Assembly (NCBI GenBank): GCA_002479405.1
Contig: DLMX01000083.1
Coordinates: 1 to 6,716, forward strand
Length of the DNA: 6,716 bases
Direction: 5' to 3'
Source of the DNA: Methylophilaceae bacterium UBA7525
GTDB taxonomy: Bacteria; Pseudomonadota; Gammaproteobacteria; Burkholderiales; Methylophilaceae
Below, piece by piece: positions 1 to 4,959 of this stretch; positions within the stretch are counted from its first letter, which is position 1; the number at the start of each line of letters is the position of its first letter. Below the pieces are notes generated by a model. That model did not search any database and had not been told where the DNA came from. It saw nothing but the letters and a program-made list of their open reading frames with translations. Both the position numbers and the translations under genes were made by a program.

Positions 1-218
1 GCGATGATGATGATATCGGCATCCTGCATGGCCAACTCGGCCGGCGGATTCATTTCGTCGATGACGCCGAGATCGATAGCAGTTTGCAGACTGTCAGCAT
101 TGCGGTCGATGCCGACAATATGCAGATTCTGAATGTTGCGCCTGAGTGCCAGGGCCAGTGAGCCGCCAATCAGACCAACGCCGAAAATAACCAGTTTTTT
201 CAAACCCGAGGAATTCAA
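1..218 (-). CDS. tyrA: Prephenate/cyclohexadienyl dehydrogenase, N-terminal part (3' end cut by window edge)
   Basis: This is the N-terminal NAD(P)-binding part of a TyrA-family enzyme, which oxidatively decarboxylates prephenate (or dehydrogenates arogenate) on the cytosolic route to tyrosine. About 72 residues are visible. They begin with the Rossmann motif KKLVIFGVGLIGGSLALALR, a GxGxxG fingerprint in the form typical of TyrA. An acidic residue ends the second strand (HIVGIDR), which in this fold usually favours NAD over NADP; that preference is inferred. The catalytic domain lies beyond base 1. The start is uncertain. The frame opens after a stop at 252-254 and offers only TTG codons, ending at 239, 218 and 203. 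The first sits at the predicted transcription start. The second has a weak AGG about 10 nt upstream and is used here. The third would give the compact N-terminus MKKLVIFG seen in many relatives. A terminator separates this gene from bpt, and an extended -10 lies just upstream, so it is probably transcribed independently. Confidence 0.88.
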   Translation of the reverse strand, partial: MNSSGLKKLVIFGVGLIGGSLALALRRNIQNLHIVGIDRNADSLQTAIDLGVIDEMNPPAELAMQDADIIII

Positions 219-245
219 ACCAGAGGAACCTGTGATCAAAAGGCG

Positions 246-254
246 ATTGTATCA
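246..254 (-). promoter_or_regulatory. Extended -10 promoter candidate for tyrA
   Basis: On the minus strand this reads TGATACAAT: an extended -10 (TGN) directly followed by TACAAT, which matches five of six bases of the sigma-70 consensus. No good -35 is present at 16-18 bp upstream, which is tolerated by extended -10 promoters. It lies between the bpt terminator and the tyrA start codons. The predicted transcription start near 239 would make the first TTG leaderless and leaves roughly 20 or 35 nt of leader for the later TTG codons. The call rests on motif and position only. Confidence 0.5.
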
Positions 255-311
255 CGCAGAGATGGCTGGATTGATGCCTGAGTCACAACAGGATACAGGC
301 GACGCAGATGC

Positions 312-359
312 AAAAACGGCGCTTCAATGCAGAATATTGTCCACATCAAAACGCCGCTT
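312..359 (-). terminator. Intrinsic terminator after bpt
   Basis: On the minus strand, bases 356-344 pair with 329-317 to form a continuous 13 bp stem: ten Watson-Crick pairs, three G-U wobbles, and a GC-rich base CGGCG/CGCCG. The loop has 14 nt, and five T residues follow at 316-312. The hairpin starts about 61 nt after the bpt stop. The three wobble pairs become A-C mismatches on the plus strand, where no T-run follows the stem, so the element should work in the minus direction only. It fits the end of a transcript carrying aat and bpt. Confidence 0.75.
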
Positions 360-417
360 GCAGGGAGATGACAGTGAATAGATTATTATCTGTTCACTTG
401 GTTCACAATCGACGCAA

Positions 418-1155
418 CTATTTGTGATGCAAGTCCTCGATCGGTCTCCATTCCCCGTCCTTCAATGCCTCCAGTGGAGCAAAGTTCTGCTTGTAAGCCA
501 TTTTCCGGCTTTCGCTGATCCAGTAGCCTAGGTAGAGGTAAGGTTTGCCCAGTTGCAGCGCCCAGTTCACCAGCCATAGGATACTGTAGGTGCCATAACT
601 GCAGTTGGTGTCGGCCGCATCATAAAAGGTATAGACCGCTGAAATACCGTCGGATACAAGATCCACGACGCTGACCATTTTCAGCATGCCGTCCAGCCGG
701 AACTCGACCAGCCTGGTCTCCACGTTGCTCTGCACGAGAAAATTGCGATATTGCTCGACCGTATCCTGTTCTGCGTTGTCCTCGCTATGCCGGGCAAGTT
801 GATAGGCCTGGTAGAGCTTGAAATGATCTTCACTGTAGCCTACCGGCATTACGGATGAGCTCAGGTTACGGTGCCGTTTTTCGGCACGGCGCTGATTGCG
901 ACTGGCGATGAATCCGGCGACGGGAATGCGCACCGGGATGCAGGCGCTGCAATCTTCGCAATGGGAGCGGTAAGCAAATTTTCCGCTACGCCTGAAACCC
1001 AGCTGAATCAGCCCGCTATATGTCCGGGCATCGATCAGGTGATGCGGCGCGGCGATCAGCGACTGCGCCAGCCGGCCATGGATGTAGCCGCAACTGTAGG
1101 GCGCTGTGACATAAAACTGGATTTTTTGCAGTGCCGCGTCGTTGGGTAGGGTCAT
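418..1155 (-). CDS. bpt: Aspartate/glutamate leucyltransferase (bacterial ATE-family, Bpt)
   Basis: The 245-residue protein belongs to the bacterial arginyl-transferase-like family. Its characterised bacterial members (Bpt) transfer leucine from Leu-tRNA to proteins with N-terminal Asp or Glu, making them targets for ClpS and the ClpAP protease in the cytosol. The N-terminal ATE domain contains C22 in a PYSCGYIHGR segment, then YSGLIQLGFRRSG (residues 46-58) and the cysteine cluster C66-x2-C69-x2-C72 in CEDCSAC. The C-terminal GNAT-like half has the conserved VYTFYD (174-179), YLYLGYWI (206-213) and RKMAYKQNF (217-225). Length is normal for the family. The ATG has a good AGGA Shine-Dalgarno sequence ending 5 nt upstream, the clearest one in the window. 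It follows aat by 74 nt with no terminator between, as in many proteobacterial aat-bpt units, and is followed by a strong terminator. Older databases call this gene ate (arginyltransferase). Leucine specificity is inferred from the family. Confidence 0.93.
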   Translation of the reverse strand: MTLPNDAALQKIQFYVTAPYSCGYIHGRLAQSLIAAPHHLIDARTYSGLIQLGFRRSGKFAYRSHCEDCSACIPVRIPVAGFIASRNQRRAEKRHRNLSSSVMPVGYSEDHFKLYQAYQLARHSEDNAEQDTVEQYRNFLVQSNVETRLVEFRLDGMLKMVSVVDLVSDGISAVYTFYDAADTNCSYGTYSILWLVNWALQLGKPYLYLGYWISESRKMAYKQNFAPLEALKDGEWRPIEDLHHK

Positions 1156-1229
1156 GACAGTCCTGCTCTATATGTTTCTATGAAGTACGTGCTCCCATGT
1201 CGTGCATCGTGCGTGTGTCAGCGTGATGT

Positions 1230-1916
1230 TCACTCTATCAATTTCGCCAGCTGCTGACAAAATTCTCTGCGCGGAATCTCGCGTGCGCCCAGCGAAGCGA
1301 GGTGGGTGGTGTGCATCTGACAATCAATGAGTCCGCAATTCTGCCGCTGGAGTTCCTCTACCAGCCGAATAAAGGCAATCTTTGATGCGTTGCTGACCAG
1401 GTGGAACATGGATTCGCCGTAGAACATCCGGCCGATCCGTACGCCATAGAGGCCGCCAACCAGTTCGCCATCGATCCAGGTTTCGGCACTCAATGCATAG
1501 CCTGCGGCATGCAACGCGCAGTAGGCATCGATCATTTCATCGGTAATCCAGGTACCGTCCTGGTCGGGACGCACTACCCTGGAACATGCCTGCATGACTT
1601 CGCGGAATGCCGTATTGAAGCGCACTTCGTAATCCGGCTGTTTCAGGCGTTTCTGCATGGAACGGGAGATTTTCAGCTCCTGCGGGTAGAGCACCATGCG
1701 TGGATCCGGACTCCACCAGAGAATCGGCTGTCCCTCGCTGAACCAGGGGAAGATGCCGTGTCGGTAAGCGCTGAGCAGACGTTCCGCAGAGAGGTCGCCG
1801 CCTATTGCCAGTAGGCCGTTGGGTTCATCCAGTGCGTCCTCGACTACAGGGAAGTCGATATCCCGGCTCAGGACCTGGATGCGACCGCTTGGCAGTTGAA
1901 GGTATCTCTGGCTCAT
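1230..1916 (-). CDS. aat: Leucyl/phenylalanyl-tRNA--protein transferase
   Basis: This 228-residue cytosolic enzyme moves Leu or Phe from aminoacyl-tRNA onto proteins with N-terminal Arg or Lys, creating primary N-degrons read by ClpS/ClpAP. The family signatures are complete: EPNGLLAIGGDLS (31-43), FPWFSEGQPILWWSPDPR (56-73), GTWI (121-124), GGLYGV (154-159), MFYGESMF (164-171), LIDCQM (196-201) and HLASLGAREIPR (205-216). E168, D198 and Q200 correspond to the E. coli residues E156, D186 and Q188 implicated in catalysis. Length is typical. The ATG at 1914-1916 is the only ATG before the conserved region, and an in-frame stop lies six codons upstream. No Shine-Dalgarno sequence precedes it; the mRNA there instead reads CUUCCUCCUG, the complement of one. 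It starts 57 bp after the cyclic-di-GMP gene and precedes bpt by 74 bp. A TTCACA element upstream could be a -35, but no convincing -10 follows, so read-through from the upstream gene is plausible. Confidence 0.95.
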   Translation of the reverse strand: MSQRYLQLPSGRIQVLSRDIDFPVVEDALDEPNGLLAIGGDLSAERLLSAYRHGIFPWFSEGQPILWWSPDPRMVLYPQELKISRSMQKRLKQPDYEVRFNTAFREVMQACSRVVRPDQDGTWITDEMIDAYCALHAAGYALSAETWIDGELVGGLYGVRIGRMFYGESMFHLVSNASKIAFIRLVEELQRQNCGLIDCQMHTTHLASLGAREIPRREFCQQLAKLIE

Positions 1917-1973
1917 CAGGAGGAAGTTACATCAGCAGTTAGAGCTTGTGAAGGCGTCAGTGCAGTCATCCTG

Positions 1974-4805
1974 TCAGTTGCGATACTGCATCAATTGCCA
2001 GCCGGCCTGCTCCCAGTTCTTGTCCGGCTCGTAGGTTGTCAGCCATTGTTCGATTTCCCCTGCAGGCAACGGGCAGCTGATGCCGTGACCCTGCGCGATA
2101 TTGCAACCCATGCGTAGCAGTTGCACGCCATGTTCGGCCGTTTCCAGGCCCTCGGCTACTACGCTGCGGCCGAATTCCCGGCTCAGGCTGATGATGCCTG
2201 CAATCACTGCACGGTCGTCGTTGTCATGCAGCATGTCACGCACAAAGGACTGATCGATCTTGATGACATCAATCGGCAGGCGTCTGAGGTAGGTCAGCGA
2301 GGAGTAGCCGACGCCGAAGTCATCCAGCGCAAAGCTGACGCCGAGCTTCTTGCAATGTTCTATGGTCTGTGTGACGCCGGAAATATCCTCGATGACCGCG
2401 GTTTCGGTGATTTCCAGTTGCAGCATTTCCGGGCTGACATCCGGATAAAGGTTCAGCAGTTCGGCCAGTCTTTCGGTGAAGTTTTTTTGCATCAGGTGGC
2501 GTGCCGCGATATTGACGCTGACCGGCACATGCAGGTCATGTTGTTGCCACTGCTGCAACTGCCTCAATGCCTCGCATATCACCCATTCGCCGAGTTTGAT
2601 GATGAAGTCCGTATGTTCGACCTGTGGCAGGAACTCATTGGGCAGACGCAGGCCGGATTCGGGATGCTTCCAGCGGATCAGCGCTTCCATGCCCACTACC
2701 TGACCGAGTTGCATATTTACCTTGGGTTGGTAATAGAGTGCAAATTCCCCTGCCTGCAGGGCGCTTTCGATGCGTTCGCGCTGCTGGCGCTGACCGCGGG
2801 CATAGCGATCATGTTCCGCATCGAACAGGTGATGGCAGCGACCGCCGTTCAGTTTTGCCTGGTACATGGCATGGTCGGCGTGGCGCAGCAGTGTGTCCGG
2901 CGTCGAGTGGTCGAACGGGAAGACGGTATAGCCGATGCTGGCCGATACGCTGGCAGTGATATCACCCAGATGAAAGGGGGCGTTGATCGTCAGCAATAAC
3001 CGATCCAGTGCGTAATTACATTCCTCGATGGACTTCAGTCCACACAGCAGCAACACGAACTCATCCCCTCCCATACGGGCGATGGTGTCGGATTCGCGCA
3101 GACTGCTGCGCATGCGGCCGGCGAATTGCACCAGCAGATTGTCGCCGGTTATATGACCATGCTGGTCATTGATTTCCTTGAAGTCATCCAGGTCGAAATA
3201 GCAGACAGCGAGAATCTCGCCCATGCGTTGGGCGTGAGCCAGTGCCTGTTGCAGGCGATCGGCCAGCAGTGTGCGGTTGGGCAGTTGCGTCAGCGGATCG
3301 TGATAGGCCATGTGCTCGAGATTCTCCCGATGCAGCATTTCGGCGGTGATGTCGGAAAAGACGCCGACGTAATGACTCACGCGTTGTTGTGCGTCACGCA
3401 CTACGAAGAGATCAAGCGAGGCAGTGTAGGCTTCCCCATTCTTGCGCAGGTTGTGACTTTCGCCCATCCATTCGCCGTCATTGGGGCTTCCCTGCCAGAG
3501 TTGATGGAAAAACTGCGGTTCGTTGCTGGCGAAATTCAATTCCGCCGGCGTCCTGCCTATGGCTTCTTTACGGCTGTAGCCGCTGATTCGGGTGAAGGCG
3601 GGGTTGACTTCCACGATATGTGAGTCTGCATCCGTAATGAAAATGCCATCATTCGCGTGTTCGAACACGCTGGCAGAGAGCTTCATGTCATCCGCATTTT
3701 TCTGCAGGGTCTGCAGGGTTTTCTGCAGTTTTTCGCGCATGGTCAGCACGCTGGCCATGAGGGTGCCGGGCTTTGCCGTGAGTGTGTCCTGTTCCAGATT
3801 GCCTTCCGCGATTTTTTTCACCACCTCGATCGCCAGGGCAGGGTCGCTGCCGATCGGCTCCAGCACCAGACGCCTGAGTTGCCAGAGAATGACGACCAGC
3901 AGCAGAATGCCAAGCAGCGTCGCTTCGCTGATGATCAGCACTGAATTGGCCCAGCCTGCTGTATAAGCTTCTGATAGAGGATAGGCGACGACGATGCGGA
4001 AGCCCCAGTTCTCCAGCTTTTCTTCAACAAGTTTCCAGTCGTCTGGAGGTGACTGCAGGAATTGGTCGATGATTTCGTTAGGAGCATGTCGGGACGCGAA
4101 TATCGTGTGCTGGTTATCATCCAGTACGGCCGCAAATCCGCTGCTCAGGTAACGCGAATTTTCCACTGCATCGCGTATGGCCGGCATATCGACCCTATAG
4201 CCGACATACCAGACGCCGATCAACTGGTCGTGCTCGTCAAAAATCGGTTCGTAGCGCGAGAGATAGGATTGCCCGAGAATCTTTACCAGTCCCTGAAACG
4301 CCTTGCCTTGATGGATAGCCTGAATGGCTTTGCCGTCCGGAGCCAGTTGAGTGCCGATGGCGCGACTGCCATCATCCTGCAAGACATTGGTCGAGACGCG
4401 GTAAAAATCGTTGCCGGACCTGACGAAAATGGTGGCGGTGCCACCGAACAGTGCCGTGATGCCATCAATCAGGGTGCTCGATTCCGAGACTTCGGTGTCG
4501 CCGAATTTCAGGTTGGGTAATTCAAGCTGGTTCAGTTTGAGTTCACCAGCCAGTCCGGGTTGTCCCTGTGCGAGGCTGCGTTCCTTCAGCAGTGCCATGG
4601 CGGAATCGACGCGCTGGGAGATGAGTGTGTCGGTAACTACCAACAGACGCGCGAGCATATGAACATGCTCTTGTGCTCCATGCTCGATAGCCGTGAGGTG
4701 TTGTGAGGTTTGTCGCCACATCAGCATACTGGCGGCGAAGGCCAGTAGCAGAAGTACTGGCAACAAGAAGCGCCAGAGTGTCGGGATTTTTTTTAGATTG
4801 GGCAC
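1974..4805 (-). CDS. Membrane-bound cyclic-di-GMP cyclase/phosphodiesterase: Cache-HAMP-PAS-GGDEF-EAL
   Basis: This is a probable inner-membrane sensor that makes and/or degrades cyclic-di-GMP. Numbering is from the GTG at 4805 (943 residues). A first membrane helix (about 11-30) and a second (about 288-309) enclose a periplasmic region resembling the Cache_3-Cache_2 fold, with conserved FYRVSTNVLQDDGSRAIGT and YEPIFDEHDQLIGVWYVGY segments. A HAMP-like linker (about 310-363, EGNLEQ) and a PAS domain (about 376-493) follow. The GGDEF domain (about 498-668) has an intact GGDEF at 579-583, the metal-site D538, and an inhibitory-site motif R570-x2-D573 at the canonical five-residue distance. The EAL domain (about 673-923) retains E707-A-L, N765, E798-x-T-E801, DDFGVGYSSL from 828, K849 and EGLE at 885-888. 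C911 stands where relatives usually have Arg. Both activities therefore look possible. An in-frame TTG at 4871 would add 22 residues, but the predicted promoter lies downstream of it, favouring GTG. Neither start has a Shine-Dalgarno sequence. The ligand is unknown. Confidence 0.93.
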   Translation of the reverse strand: MPNLKKIPTLWRFLLPVLLLLAFAASMLMWRQTSQHLTAIEHGAQEHVHMLARLLVVTDTLISQRVDSAMALLKERSLAQGQPGLAGELKLNQLELPNLKFGDTEVSESSTLIDGITALFGGTATIFVRSGNDFYRVSTNVLQDDGSRAIGTQLAPDGKAIQAIHQGKAFQGLVKILGQSYLSRYEPIFDEHDQLIGVWYVGYRVDMPAIRDAVENSRYLSSGFAAVLDDNQHTIFASRHAPNEIIDQFLQSPPDDWKLVEEKLENWGFRIVVAYPLSEAYTAGWANSVLIISEATLLGILLLVVILWQLRRLVLEPIGSDPALAIEVVKKIAEGNLEQDTLTAKPGTLMASVLTMREKLQKTLQTLQKNADDMKLSASVFEHANDGIFITDADSHIVEVNPAFTRISGYSRKEAIGRTPAELNFASNEPQFFHQLWQGSPNDGEWMGESHNLRKNGEAYTASLDLFVVRDAQQRVSHYVGVFSDITAEMLHRENLEHMAYHDPLTQLPNRTLLADRLQQALAHAQRMGEILAVCYFDLDDFKEINDQHGHITGDNLLVQFAGRMRSSLRESDTIARMGGDEFVLLLCGLKSIEECNYALDRLLLTINAPFHLGDITASVSASIGYTVFPFDHSTPDTLLRHADHAMYQAKLNGGRCHHLFDAEHDRYARGQRQQRERIESALQAGEFALYYQPKVNMQLGQVVGMEALIRWKHPESGLRLPNEFLPQVEHTDFIIKLGEWVICEALRQLQQWQQHDLHVPVSVNIAARHLMQKNFTERLAELLNLYPDVSPEMLQLEITETAVIEDISGVTQTIEHCKKLGVSFALDDFGVGYSSLTYLRRLPIDVIKIDQSFVRDMLHDNDDRAVIAGIISLSREFGRSVVAEGLETAEHGVQLLRMGCNIAQGHGISCPLPAGEIEQWLTTYEPDKNWEQAGWQLMQYRN

Positions 4806-4853
4806 GACTGACGGCTGGTTTTTTTTGTTTTTAAGGTAGCTTATTGTTCCATA

Positions 4854-4882
4854 ACCATACGGTGCAAACAAATTTTATTCAA
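4854..4882 (-). promoter_or_regulatory. Sigma-70-like promoter candidate for the cyclic-di-GMP gene
   Basis: On the minus strand, TTGAAT (4882-4877) and TATGGT (4859-4854) are separated by exactly 17 bp and match the -35 and -10 consensus at four of six positions each. Transcription would begin near 4847, giving an A-rich leader of roughly 40 nt before the GTG at 4805 and excluding the TTG at 4871 as the start. The match is moderate and untested. Confidence 0.4.
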
Positions 4883-4886
4883 AAAT

Positions 4887-4906
4887 CTGACAAAAGCTGA
4901 CAAAAC
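4887..4906. repeat. Two tandem 10-bp copies of CTGACAAAA(G/C), operator candidate
   Basis: CTGACAAAAG is immediately followed by CTGACAAAAC, so nine of ten bases repeat with a period of one helical turn. The pair lies in the divergent intergenic region, just upstream of the predicted -35 of the cyclic-di-GMP gene and 16 bp before the predicted -35 of ygiQ. Tandem direct repeats in such a place are typical binding sites for OmpR/PhoB-type regulators. The period here (10 bp) differs from the 11 bp of a Pho box, so no regulator is named. Confidence 0.5.
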
Positions 4907-4922
4907 CCCGTCCAATCAGGTT

Positions 4923-4950
4923 TTGAGCAATGCTGAATCCAGAGTAAAAT
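4923..4950 (+). promoter_or_regulatory. Sigma-70-like promoter candidate for ygiQ
   Basis: TTGAGC (4923-4928) and TAAAAT (4945-4950) are separated by 16 bp; they match four and five of six consensus bases. Transcription would begin around 4956-4958, only a few bases before the ATG at 4960. The ygiQ mRNA would then be almost leaderless, which agrees with the absence of a Shine-Dalgarno sequence. Confidence 0.45.
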
Positions 4951-4959
4951 AGTCAACTT

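Noticed and set aside
313..359. Apparent imperfect direct repeat AAAACGGCGCTT / AAAACGCCGCTT
   Set aside because: The similarity is explained by the near-symmetrical arms and flanking A/T of the minus-strand terminator hairpin.
133..381. 82-codon plus-strand frame at the left end
   Set aside because: It overlaps the N-terminal TyrA coding sequence, the promoter and the terminator on the other strand, and has no recognisable ribosome binding site or domain.
1156..1229. Hairpin or operator in the aat-bpt gap from repeated CGTGC words
   Set aside because: The repeated words do not form a stable stem or regularly spaced repeat, and there is no T-run, so neither terminator nor operator is supported.
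1917..1973. Promoter before aat (TTCACA as -35)
   Set aside because: The -35 is good, but at 15-18 bp spacing the available -10 hexamers are poor, so I do not list it as a feature.
2121..2999. 292-codon plus-strand open frame opposite the GGDEF-EAL domains
   Set aside because: The opposite strand encodes clear GGDEF and EAL motifs across the whole stretch. The plus frame shows no recognisable domain, is rich in residues expected from reverse-reading biased codons, and is a shadow.
3126..3623. 165-codon plus-strand frame opposite PAS/GGDEF
   Set aside because: Shadow of the conserved PAS and GGDEF coding sequence on the minus strand; no supporting motif.
4801..4832. Plus-strand terminator suggested by GGCACGACTGACGGCTGG followed by T8
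   Set aside because: The bases before the T-run form only a weak short stem with wobbles, and no plus-strand gene ends here. The T-run is the complement of the A-rich 5' end of the cyclic-di-GMP gene.
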